Positions 5,533 through 12,532 of a stretch of DNA of 12,532 nt are shown here, piece by piece; the first letter of the stretch is position 1, and each line of letters starts with the position of its first letter. The notes beneath the pieces were generated by a model. The model did no database searches. It saw only the letters and a program-made list of their open reading frames with translations, and was not told the DNA's origin. The stretch spans positions 5,074-17,605 of the forward strand of contig NZ_DAXS01000055.1 of the NCBI RefSeq assembly GCF_002506515.1, written 5' to 3'. The position numbers and the translations under genes were made by a program. Source of the stretch: Caldivirga sp. UBA161. GTDB taxonomy: Archaea; Thermoproteota; Thermoprotei; Thermoproteales; Thermocladiaceae.

Positions 5533-7455
5533 ATGAAGGTTAATAGGCTGCTTCCAATACTGGCATTAGCCATAGCGGCATCGGTACTGGCATACTCATG
5601 GAGCATTGGATCAATATATACGAATAGTGTAACTATACATGCATTAGCTGTCTCAGGTTCAAACCAAGGTGCAGTAATAAACATCACCATAACTGCGGTT
5701 AAGGGCCTACCAAGTTACCTGGGTGGTAATGTGTACGTATCTGCAATGCCGCTACCCATAGGTGAGGGTGGTACCTTCATTTCATCAAGCCAAATAGCAG
5801 CATTCGTAGCCACAACTATTGCTGGCCAATCATTAACAAGCTACAACTTCCTCATTAACGTTAACTCCAGTACCATAGAGATAGGTGGCCCATCAGCCAG
5901 CGGCTACATGGCAGTCGGCATGTACTCCCTCATAACTAACAGTAGCCTAAACCCAAGCGTGGTTATGACTGGTATGATTATGCCTGATGGAACAATAGGT
6001 CCAGTGGGTGGGATACCTGATAAGATTAGGGCTGCTGCTCAGTTAGGTTACTCAACAGTGCTAATACCTTATGGCCAGCAAAATTACGTGTCATCAAGTG
6101 GTCAAGTAATTAATTTAATAAACTTAGGTAAGCAACTTGGGGTTAACGTCATCCCAGTAGCCACGGTGTATCAGGCTATACAGTACTTTACAGGCCGTAG
6201 CTTTAACCTATCTCTTCAAGTAAACCCCCAAGTGATGAGTAATATTTCAGCCATTAACGCTTACCTCTATAAGACGCTTTACGTTAATTATGGTAATGAA
6301 TCAGCCCTAGGCAATCAAGCTGATTATGAGGCTGCATTAAGCAGTGCTAATAATGGTGACTACTACACAGCAGCGAGCTTAATCTACAATGCCTTAATAA
6401 GCTACTACACTAACTTGTTTAGGAATGTTACATTAACTTACGCTAAGGCCCTTGTAGCCAATGTGTCCGCTCAATTAAATCAAATGATTAATGAAATTAA
6501 CAGCGTTCAACCCACCACAGCCAACTTAGACATAATAGTGGGCATCTATGATAGAATATACACCGCTCAGTCTATGTTAAATACAACAATCGGAGATATT
6601 CAAGCTGGTAACACCGCTAATCTACCCAGTGACTTAGCTCAATTATATGTTAGGGTTATTACATTGAAGTATTGGTTTAATGTACTTAACGCCATTACTG
6701 GTGGTAACCCAATACCCAACTCGTACTTAAGTAAATTAAGTGGATTATATACATCATACGCGTACACCACAGTGACTTACTTATACTCATTAGCCAGCGC
6801 CGAGGGATTAACCACAAGCCTGCAGGTTATTAATACGATTAACCAGCTCATTAACCAAACTAACGAGGCCCAATACTACTACCAGAACGGCCTCTATCTG
6901 GAGGCATTGGCAGTGAGCCTTGATACAATAGCCTCAGCCAGTGCAATAATTCACACAATGTTTCTGATTGGGGGGAGTAATGCGTCATTGTATTTACTTA
7001 ACATTGTTAGGAATGTTGCAACCTATAACGAGGCCCTAGTGTCCCAGTGCAATGGCTTACCGGTCCTGTCCAGCGCCTATGTGCAATTCGGTGATTACTG
7101 GTTCAACCAGTATAATAATAGCCTTGCTGGTAACCCATCGTCAATGTCAAGTCAAAGCTACTTTGAGGAGGCTTTATCATTATATGAAGAATCAATAGCA
7201 TACTCATTATTCCTAAGGCAACTCTACTATGAGTTAGGAGCATGCCCAATAACCAGCTATACAATTAACTACACTGCACTACAGTATGCGCCAGTGTCAA
7301 GTACTCCACATGTGCCTCAAGGTCAATCCACAGGCGCATCGTTTTCAATAGTTAATTTAGCCGGAGTCAACGTAATGTACCTAACCATTGGAGTAGTGTT
7401 AGTGGCGATGAGTATAGTGGTCCTAGTGCTTAAGGTTATTAAAGTAAGTAGATAA
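5533..7455 (+). CDS. Secreted, membrane-anchored Lon-like (S16) serine protease without ATPase domain
   Basis: The 640-residue protein begins with a signal or anchor segment (RLLPILALAIAASVLAYSW, about 5-23). A Lon-type protease domain follows at about 35-220. IEIGGPSASGYMAVG (115-129) carries the likely nucleophile Ser121, and GTIGPVGGIPDKIRAAAQLG (153-172) carries the likely general base Lys164, as in the Lon Ser-Lys dyad. There is no AAA+ module, as expected for archaeal S16-like proteins of the COG1750 type. The middle is helical with TPR-like stretches at about 267-292, 449-472 and 541-567. One hydrophobic helix near the end (about 611-635) is followed by KVIKVSR, so the bulk should lie outside the membrane. 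Many N-x-S/T sequons fit export. How a protease works outside without ATP is unknown; processing of surface proteins is inference. Confidence 0.82.
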   Translation: MKVNRLLPILALAIAASVLAYSWSIGSIYTNSVTIHALAVSGSNQGAVINITITAVKGLPSYLGGNVYVSAMPLPIGEGGTFISSSQIAAFVATTIAGQSLTSYNFLINVNSSTIEIGGPSASGYMAVGMYSLITNSSLNPSVVMTGMIMPDGTIGPVGGIPDKIRAAAQLGYSTVLIPYGQQNYVSSSGQVINLINLGKQLGVNVIPVATVYQAIQYFTGRSFNLSLQVNPQVMSNISAINAYLYKTLYVNYGNESALGNQADYEAALSSANNGDYYTAASLIYNALISYYTNLFRNVTLTYAKALVANVSAQLNQMINEINSVQPTTANLDIIVGIYDRIYTAQSMLNTTIGDIQAGNTANLPSDLAQLYVRVITLKYWFNVLNAITGGNPIPNSYLSKLSGLYTSYAYTTVTYLYSLASAEGLTTSLQVINTINQLINQTNEAQYYYQNGLYLEALAVSLDTIASASAIIHTMFLIGGSNASLYLLNIVRNVATYNEALVSQCNGLPVLSSAYVQFGDYWFNQYNNSLAGNPSSMSSQSYFEEALSLYEESIAYSLFLRQLYYELGACPITSYTINYTALQYAPVSSTPHVPQGQSTGASFSIVNLAGVNVMYLTIGVVLVAMSIVVLVLKVIKVSR

Positions 7456-7590
7456 TAAATATTACTTAATTATAGCTAAAAATATTAATCTATACATAAG
7501 CTAAATTTATGATATATTACATAAAAATATAATATATAATAATAACAATATTTAAACAATTCAATAAATACAACTCTAATTAATGGGTAA
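7456..7590. other. Very AT-rich intergenic spacer
   Basis: Almost every base here is A or T, with runs such as ATATAATATATAATAATAAC. No gene or perfect repeat is visible. It probably includes the protease terminator and the upstream promoter region of the permease. Two or three TATA-like strings occur, but only the one at 7593 is correctly placed for the next gene. Confidence 0.5.
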
Positions 7591-7592
7591 GG

Positions 7593-7600
7593 TTTATAAA
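7593..7600 (+). promoter_or_regulatory. TATA box of the permease gene
   Basis: TTTATAAA is preceded by GGTAAGG and centred about 30 nt before the ATG at 7627, so the leader would be a few nucleotides or none. Confidence 0.6.
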
Positions 7601-7626
7601 AGCATAAATTACGTGGATTAACTAAG

Positions 7627-9012
7627 ATGGTTACTACGGGAAGTTCAAGCAATGCAAATAGGCAGTATAGTAGTAGTAATGGATTGAGGAGGGTATTAAG
7701 CTTCAGGGAGCTATTTTTCGCATCCCTAGGTGGGCAATCCCCTTTCCTAAGTATAACAACTTACGGTACAGCTGCAATACTTTATGCAGGCCTGCTAGCA
7801 CCATTAGCCGCATTGGTGGGTACATTAATAGTGTTGGTTAATGGCCTTGTGGTGTATCAATTATCACGACGATTAACCAAGACGGGTGGCTATTATGCTT
7901 ATGCTAATCAGTTCATAAGCCATAGGATAGGTATTGAGACAGGTTTCATATACCTATTCTACTCAATACTCTATGGTAGTGCATACGCAATAGGTTCAGC
8001 TGGCATAATGTGGTTCCTATTCCACATTAACTTCCTATACACTTTAACTGCAATACTCATTATTCAAGCCGTGTTGGCTATATTAGGTATAAAACCATCA
8101 GCCAAATACGCCGTATTCGCCGGCTCACTGGAGTTGGGGATATTAATAGTAATGGGTATAATACTACTTTACTTATCCGGCTTCAGAGTTAACTTAACCA
8201 CTAGTCAAAACATATCACTGGCGCAATTTGGGTATGCTGTACTCTACGCTGCCGCAATACCCACTGGGTATGGTACCATAGCCCCCTTATCAGGTGAGGC
8301 TAAGATGGCTAGTAGGACCGTGCCTAAGGCTATTGTTGCAGTAATATTGACGGGAGGCTTACTTGCAGTGTTTGACCTCCTTGCCTTCAACTCAGCTGGA
8401 TTAGCCTTATTTGAATCCTATGGGCATTTTGAATCCTTCATTAAGTCCATGATTAGTATGAGTGCCTTTAACTCACCTGTACTCTACATCCTCCACAAGT
8501 ACTTTGGCATATTCATTGATATACCAGTCCTGGTGGCTCTTGTTAATGATGGTGTATTAGGTGTGTTAGCGTATAATTTAGCTTCATCAAGGGTTCTCTT
8601 CGCAATGTCCATGGATGGGTGGGTTCCTAAGCCTTTAAGTTACATTAACGCGAACACTAATAACCCAGTGCTGGCTGCCTTAGTATCATCAATTGGGATA
8701 ATTGCCGTTAGCCTAGTTGCATCAACACTACTATCACCCTTAATGGCCTTTCTAGTTCTAGGAGGCTTATCAACAATGGCTGGATTACTGGTTCACGTAA
8801 TATCGGATGTATCTTTAATGAGGCTTAGCATTAGGAGGATTAAGAAGTATGCTGTCCAAATAATACTGGCGTCATCAGCCTTAATACTTGCCGCTTACTC
8901 AATAACATCAGCCTTAATCTCAACTAGGCCCATGTTTGTGGAGTTATTCTTAGGATGGTTAATAATAGGCTTCATTTACGCTGAAGCCTCATCAATAGCT
9001 AAGGGTAAGTAA
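7627..9012 (+). CDS. APC-superfamily amino acid permease
   Basis: This 461-residue integral membrane transporter has about twelve hydrophobic segments after a polar, Ser/Asn-rich N-terminus of about 20 residues. Family signs are the unwound first helix FASLGGQSPFLS (about 31-42), TKTGGYYAYA (about 84-93) after helix 2, GYGTIAPLSGEAKMASRTVPKAI with the conserved GE, and the loop SSRVLFAMSMDGWVPKPL, which is the 'R-x-x-x-x-M-x-x-DG-x-x-P' motif before helix 9. It should import amino acids or related amines across the cytoplasmic membrane, coupled to H+ or Na+; the substrate cannot be read from sequence. It has its own promoter, lies downstream of the secreted protease, and is followed by a GC hairpin. 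Scavenging of protease products is a reasonable but unproven link. Confidence 0.85.
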   Translation: MVTTGSSSNANRQYSSSNGLRRVLSFRELFFASLGGQSPFLSITTYGTAAILYAGLLAPLAALVGTLIVLVNGLVVYQLSRRLTKTGGYYAYANQFISHRIGIETGFIYLFYSILYGSAYAIGSAGIMWFLFHINFLYTLTAILIIQAVLAILGIKPSAKYAVFAGSLELGILIVMGIILLYLSGFRVNLTTSQNISLAQFGYAVLYAAAIPTGYGTIAPLSGEAKMASRTVPKAIVAVILTGGLLAVFDLLAFNSAGLALFESYGHFESFIKSMISMSAFNSPVLYILHKYFGIFIDIPVLVALVNDGVLGVLAYNLASSRVLFAMSMDGWVPKPLSYINANTNNPVLAALVSSIGIIAVSLVASTLLSPLMAFLVLGGLSTMAGLLVHVISDVSLMRLSIRRIKKYAVQIILASSALILAAYSITSALISTRPMFVELFLGWLIIGFIYAEASSIAKGK

Positions 9013-9018
9013 CACAGG

Positions 9019-9029
9019 CCCCACTGGGG
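9019..9029 (+). terminator. Small GC hairpin just after the permease
   Basis: CCCCACTGGGG is a 4-bp stem with a 3-nt loop, located 6 nt after the permease stop. It is not followed by a T-run, so it may be a 3' end stabiliser rather than a terminator. Confidence 0.25.
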
Positions 9030-9048
9030 TTAATGCTTAAAGCATTAA
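9030..9048 (+). promoter_or_regulatory. Palindromic operator-like site in the mevalonate kinase operon promoter
   Basis: TTAATGCTTAAAGCATTAA has 9-bp arms around one base and is a perfect palindrome. It overlaps the probable TATA box, read either as CTTAAAG inside the palindrome or as ATTAATAAG at 9044-9052, about 26 nt before the GTG at 9074. This is the position of a repressor site. The UbiA gene promoter has the same 19-nt window with only two differences, and the AIR-synthase-like promoter shares ten bases. Confidence 0.45.
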
Positions 9049-9073
9049 TAAGCTAAGCCACTTTACTGAAGCT

Positions 9074-9556
9074 GTGTCTACTTACTCAGGGAGTATTGAG
9101 GAGTCGGTTAAGAGGCTTATGGAAAGAGTATCCAGTAGAACATTCATTAAGGCTGTGGGTAAGGGTACCGTGAAGGACATAGAATCATTAATAGAGTACT
9201 ATGAGTTAACTAAATCATGTGTAATGCTACCTCAGAATGAGGCTAAGAGCCTCTATAACCTATATGTTGCCAGTGAGGGTAGGATTAGGAAGCTTCTTGA
9301 GGGTTTCCTGGAGACTATGATTACAATTAAGTCAAGAGACTTCGCGGCAATATACCCATTCATGCCCAGTGATGTTAAGGAGTTGCTTAAGCCATTATTA
9401 AACAGTAATACTGATGAGGGTATTAAGGAGGTACTGGGCAGTGTTTTAAGTAACCTTAATTTACTTGGTTCAGCATTACTTAATATTGCTAAGAGGGAGC
9501 CAGGTGACGTTAATGGGTGCGTTAAAGGTAACTGCCACAGCACCGGGGGTTGTTAA
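9074..9556 (+). CDS. Unknown helical protein with Cys/His tail, coupled to mevalonate kinase
   Basis: I do not recognise this 160-residue protein. It is predicted to be helical and soluble, with amphipathic stretches (IEESVKRLMERV, RIRKLLEGFLETMITI, EVLGSVLSNLNLLGSALLNI). The last twelve residues read CVKGNCHSTGGC: Cys149, Cys154-His155 and Cys160, spaced symmetrically as C-x4-CH-x4-C, which could bind a metal. Another Cys is at 49. The start is GTG at 9074, at leaderless distance from the TATA box. It overlaps the mevalonate kinase gene by 44 nt, and the Cys/His tail is encoded in that overlap. Co-expression suggests a role linked to isoprenoid synthesis or its control, but this is inference only. 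Confidence 0.7.
   Translation: MSTYSGSIEESVKRLMERVSSRTFIKAVGKGTVKDIESLIEYYELTKSCVMLPQNEAKSLYNLYVASEGRIRKLLEGFLETMITIKSRDFAAIYPFMPSDVKELLKPLLNSNTDEGIKEVLGSVLSNLNLLGSALLNIAKREPGDVNGCVKGNCHSTGGC
9503..9507 (+). promoter_or_regulatory. Shine-Dalgarno site deciding the mevalonate kinase start
   Basis: GGTGA lies 5 nt before the ATG at 9513. It selects that ATG over the upstream in-frame ATG at 9465, which would add 16 residues unlike any mevalonate kinase N-terminus. Use of this site fits an internal operon gene. Confidence 0.55.
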
Positions 9557-10517
9557 ACTATTTGGGGAACACGCAGTTGTCTATGGGAAACCGGCAATAG
9601 CCATGGCCATAAACAAGGGCATTAAGGTCACTGTGGAGGAGAGTAGAGGTAATTCACTGGTGATTTTTGCAAAGGATCTTGAAGTTAAGGGGGTTGCCAT
9701 AAGGGTTACTGGTGATTCAATTGAGGGCAGTGTAATTAATGATGGTCAATTAAGTAAGCTTGCCTCATACGCTTTAACGGCGTTGAGGATTATATCAGGG
9801 AAGTACGGCGGCGACTTAAGGGGCATTAGGGTGATTATTGAGAGCCAATTACCCATTGGTGCTGGTTTAGCAACATCAGCAGCAGTATCAGTGGCCACTG
9901 CGGCAGCATACGCAAGGTTAATTAACGTTAAATTAAGCAAGGAGGATATTGCTAAGGTTGGGCATTCAGTGGAATTAACGGTTCAAGGCGCGGCAAGCCC
10001 CATGGATACTGCAGTATCAAGCATTGGTGGTGTAATGTATATTAAACCTGGGGTTGAGTTTAAGAGGCTTAGTACTTCATTTAAAATACCGCTGGTGGTT
10101 GGTTATGTTGAGAGAGAGTTAACTACAGGTGAGTTAGTTAAGAGGGTTAAGGCGCTTTACGATAAGTATCCTAAGGTCATTGAAGATATAATGAATTCCA
10201 TAGGGGCTATTACTGATGAAGCGGTTACGGCTTTAAGTAAGGGTGATTACGTAACATTAGGTGAATTAATGAACATTAATCAAGGCTTACTTGAAGCGTT
10301 AGGTGTTTCTAATCATAGGTTATCTAGCATAATATACATGGCTAGGAAGGCAGGCGCCCTCGGAGCCAAGTTAAGCGGTGGGGGTGGTGGCGGAGCAATG
10401 ATAGCGTTAGCGCCTGGGGTTGAGGATAAGGTTGCTGTAGCCGTGAAGTTGGCTGGTGGTGAGGTAATACTGATTGATGTTGATCATGAGGGTGTACATG
10501 TTGAGGACTACAGCTAA
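9513..10517 (+). CDS. mvk: Mevalonate kinase
   Basis: This GHMP-family kinase phosphorylates mevalonate to mevalonate-5-phosphate (EC 2.7.1.36), an early step of archaeal isoprenoid and ether-lipid synthesis in the cytoplasm. The 334 residues match archaeal family length. N-terminal ATAPGVVKLFGEHAVVYGKP (8-27) is diagnostic of mevalonate kinase, including the EHAVVYG loop. GHMP motif 2 is PIGAGLATSAAVSVA (114-128), the ATP phosphate loop, with Ala-Thr where many have Gly-Ser. PMDTAVSSIGG (163-173) carries the likely catalytic Asp165, and KLSGGGGGGAMIAL (286-299) is motif 3. The start at 9513 is set by the family N-terminus and a Shine-Dalgarno site. It is the second gene of an operon with the unknown 160-residue protein, overlapping it by 44 nt. 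Confidence 0.93.
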   Translation: MGALKVTATAPGVVKLFGEHAVVYGKPAIAMAINKGIKVTVEESRGNSLVIFAKDLEVKGVAIRVTGDSIEGSVINDGQLSKLASYALTALRIISGKYGGDLRGIRVIIESQLPIGAGLATSAAVSVATAAAYARLINVKLSKEDIAKVGHSVELTVQGAASPMDTAVSSIGGVMYIKPGVEFKRLSTSFKIPLVVGYVERELTTGELVKRVKALYDKYPKVIEDIMNSIGAITDEAVTALSKGDYVTLGELMNINQGLLEALGVSNHRLSSIIYMARKAGALGAKLSGGGGGGAMIALAPGVEDKVAVAVKLAGGEVILIDVDHEGVHVEDYS

Positions 10518-10559
10518 TTTAGCTCATTTTTATAGTGAACGGTTATTTTATCTGATTAT

Positions 10560-10568
10560 CTTATAAAC
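10560..10568 (+). promoter_or_regulatory. TATA box of the large surface protein gene
   Basis: CTTATAAAC is centred 25 nt before the ATG at 10589, which predicts a leaderless transcript. The T-rich stretch CTCATTTTTATAG at about 10522-10534 may end the mevalonate kinase transcript. Confidence 0.6.
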
Positions 10569-10588
10569 ATGGCTATTTGATAACTCAT

Positions 10589-12532
10589 ATGTCATTTAGA
10601 GGGAAGTTACTTGGAGTGGTAACAATAGTAATAGCGGGCTTAATACTATACGGTACGGCTATTTATTTAGCCACTGCAACTCAGCAGGCAACCCCAACTC
10701 AAAATCAGGCAATTTCAATTACCTTACCTTACTATGCTGAGGTTCAGTACATTGATGTAATTAACCAGACCGTTCAATTGTCAATACCCGCAGGAGGCAC
10801 GTATACCGTAACTGCCCCACTACCCCCTGGTCCAGGTTATAGTTTAGAGTACCTTGAAGTTTACTTTCCTACACCCCTTCCATCAATAGGTATTTCAGGC
10901 AATGTCTTAAAGAGCGTTAATGAGTATGGCTTCATAACTTCAGCGTATTCACCGTCAGGTTCAATAGTATTGGTTAATTCAGGCCAGAATACTGTTAACG
11001 GTACAATAGTGGTTTCATCAGTGTTCGTTAAGACTATTTACGTACCCTTAACTAACCAGTCATCAATAAATATAACTACACCGGACTACACTTACCAGTA
11101 CGTTACTGACCAGTACGTGGAGTTAACAATACCCAATAACGCACCCTTCAGTGTAAGTGATGTGGTGCTACCTAATGGCAGCCTCTTCAGTCAATTAGTT
11201 GAGAAGTGGAGTGGTAATGTTACGGCTATTCAGCTGGATTATAAGCATGTTAAGCTAGATATGGCTTACCTACCCTCAGGTAACTATAGTATTAAGTTGC
11301 TTCAAGGTTCACAGTATGAGCTGCCCTTTGCAATGTTAGTTAAGGGTACTCAGTTCTATAACATCACAGTTGACGCCCATAGTCAAGTCATAATAACCAC
11401 TAACAACTTCGGAATACCCTCAGGTTGGTCAATAATGGGTTACGTGGTAACAGTCTACACTGTTCAGCCACTGGTGGTTGGTGAAACAGGTGGTACCTTC
11501 ATTGTTGAGGCTAATAGGGTTTCACCGGTATATGCGCTGAGCCAGCTCATTGTGGTGCATGGTGTTAGCTACATACTGCCACCCTTCATAAGGTTCATGC
11601 CTATCATTGGGATTTACGTAATTTACGACACTCAATTCAAGGTAATTAATCCACTGAACGTGCCAGTGATTGTTGAATATATGCCAATAATATATAAGCC
11701 AGTTGGGCAATGGAGTAACGGTAATCTACAGGTTCAGGTTTACCAAAGTGACGTAGCTCAAGGTATGTGGACATCACTGGTTGTTCAACTACCTGAGACT
11801 GCAACAATAACCAGTATAGTTACCCCAAGTGGCACCACGTACAGTGGCTACACTTCATCAGAGTTACCGTGGGGTAGTGGGTTCAGGTTGGTATCAATAT
11901 CACCGGATGGCCATGAAGCCTACATCGCAGTGAGTACACTAGGTGTATCCCAGCCAGGCCTCTATACAGTTAATGTGCACTGGGATCCATTAGTGGTCAG
12001 CATTCATAATACCTATGGCTCACCAGTGGCCGCTACTGTGGCTGCGTCGCAGAATGGGCAGGTTTATGGCACTTTCAACACTAATTCAAGCGGCATAGCC
12101 CTAGTAAGCGTAAATAACCCGTACCCAGTCTCATTATCAATATACTATGAGGGTGTTAATACGTATAACATTGGGGTTACGACGTTAATTAAGAAGCCGA
12201 TAGACGTAACTCTGGGGATCTATAATGTAACAGCCATCGTAGTCGGCTTCTTTAACCAGGCGATTAGTAACGCTAACGTAACCATGTATAGGATTGGCAC
12301 TGGGCCGGTTTACTCACAGTTAACTGGATCAAATGGCGCCACCCAGTTAAACGGGGTCTTAGCCGGCGTCTACCAGTTAACTGCATCATATGGCCACGCC
12401 AAGTACAGTAAATTCCTGACTGTTGACTCTGATGAGGTGGCTTTAATTAAGACTAATATATTAGCTATAATAGGCGGCTTCCCAATAACAACCGGTGACG
12501 CGATAATTGGGGCAGTCGGCATACCTGCTATT
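10589..12532 (+). CDS. Large secreted or membrane-anchored surface protein (3' end outside window)
   Basis: An open frame of 648 codons starts at ATG 10589 and runs to the window edge without a stop. I do not recognise the family. The N-terminus MSFRGKLLGVVTIVIAGLIL and the following hydrophobic stretch to about residue 30 form a signal or anchor helix. The rest is beta-rich and polar, with about eleven N-x-S/T sequons (NQTV, NGTI, NITT, NYSI and others), typical of archaeal exported proteins. Two C-terminal segments resemble carboxypeptidase regulatory-like or Ig-like folds: about 470-520, with SPVAATVAASQNGQ, and about 550-605, with ISNANVTMYRIG then GVLAGVYQLTASYG. A hydrophobic stretch begins at about 624 (ILAIIGGFPITTGDAIIG) and may be a second membrane segment. 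The short minus-strand frame inside it is a shadow. Surface structure or sensing is a guess. Confidence 0.8.
   Translation, partial: MSFRGKLLGVVTIVIAGLILYGTAIYLATATQQATPTQNQAISITLPYYAEVQYIDVINQTVQLSIPAGGTYTVTAPLPPGPGYSLEYLEVYFPTPLPSIGISGNVLKSVNEYGFITSAYSPSGSIVLVNSGQNTVNGTIVVSSVFVKTIYVPLTNQSSINITTPDYTYQYVTDQYVELTIPNNAPFSVSDVVLPNGSLFSQLVEKWSGNVTAIQLDYKHVKLDMAYLPSGNYSIKLLQGSQYELPFAMLVKGTQFYNITVDAHSQVIITTNNFGIPSGWSIMGYVVTVYTVQPLVVGETGGTFIVEANRVSPVYALSQLIVVHGVSYILPPFIRFMPIIGIYVIYDTQFKVINPLNVPVIVEYMPIIYKPVGQWSNGNLQVQVYQSDVAQGMWTSLVVQLPETATITSIVTPSGTTYSGYTSSELPWGSGFRLVSISPDGHEAYIAVSTLGVSQPGLYTVNVHWDPLVVSIHNTYGSPVAATVAASQNGQVYGTFNTNSSGIALVSVNNPYPVSLSIYYEGVNTYNIGVTTLIKKPIDVTLGIYNVTAIVVGFFNQAISNANVTMYRIGTGPVYSQLTGSNGATQLNGVLAGVYQLTASYGHAKYSKFLTVDSDEVALIKTNILAIIGGFPITTGDAIIGAVGIPAI

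Noticed and set aside
9019..9029. GC hairpin as a bacterial-type intrinsic terminator
   Set aside because: There is no T-run after it and archaeal termination relies on T-rich tracts; kept only as a low-confidence 3'-end feature.
9465..9512. 16-residue N-terminal extension of mevalonate kinase from ATG 9465
   Set aside because: Family proteins begin just before the A-P-G-x-x-K-L-F-G-E-H motif, and a Shine-Dalgarno site precedes the ATG at 9513.
11522..11710. 62-codon minus-strand frame inside the large surface protein
   Set aside because: It lies within a 648-codon open frame with signal segment and promoter; no features of its own.

Overview
The window reads as thermophilic crenarchaeal DNA, most likely from the Thermoproteales; a Caldivirga- or Vulcanisaeta-like genome is my guess from composition and gene content, not a proven placement. 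The signs are archaeal lipid and isoprenoid genes (a UbiA-type geranylgeranylglyceryl-phosphate prenyltransferase and an archaeal mevalonate kinase), AGG as the dominant arginine codon, a HEPN/MNT pair, secreted proteins rich in N-x-S/T sequons, and TATA boxes about 25 nt before start codons, which is the leaderless-transcript layout typical of Crenarchaeota.

Layout. 75-959 (+) is the UbiA prenyltransferase, overlapping tail to tail with a small DUF1641-like gene (933-1325, -). A HypE-like AIR-synthase protein follows at 1432-2439 (+). A two-gene minus-strand operon at 3789-2459 encodes a small PD-(D/E)XK nuclease-like protein and a ParA/MinD-like ATPase that lacks the usual signature lysine. 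A decayed TnpB/OrfB-type transposase remnant (3878-4188, -) precedes a HEPN/MNT nucleotidyltransferase pair (4446-5214, +). That pair is followed by a GC-rich, hairpin-forming island (about 5250-5370) that may be another transposon scar or a structured RNA. From 3789 back to 2459 and on to about 5370 the window looks like an accessory, defence-type islet between housekeeping genes.

The second half holds a secreted, membrane-anchored, ATPase-less Lon-type (S16) serine protease (5533-7455), a very AT-rich spacer, an APC-superfamily amino-acid permease (7627-9012), and an operon of an unknown 160-residue protein with a Cys/His tail overlapping mevalonate kinase (9074-10517). Last is a large secreted or membrane-anchored surface protein that is still open at the window edge (10589 to beyond 12532). 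The protease and permease could act together in peptide scavenging, but each has its own promoter and that link is inference.

The least explained parts are the nuclease/ParA operon, the HEPN/MNT pair with no canonical RX4-6H motif, the unknown gene fused by overlap to mevalonate kinase, and a shared TAATGCTTAA element in three promoters, one of them a 19-nt palindrome. No tRNA, rRNA, CRISPR array or intact insertion sequence was seen.
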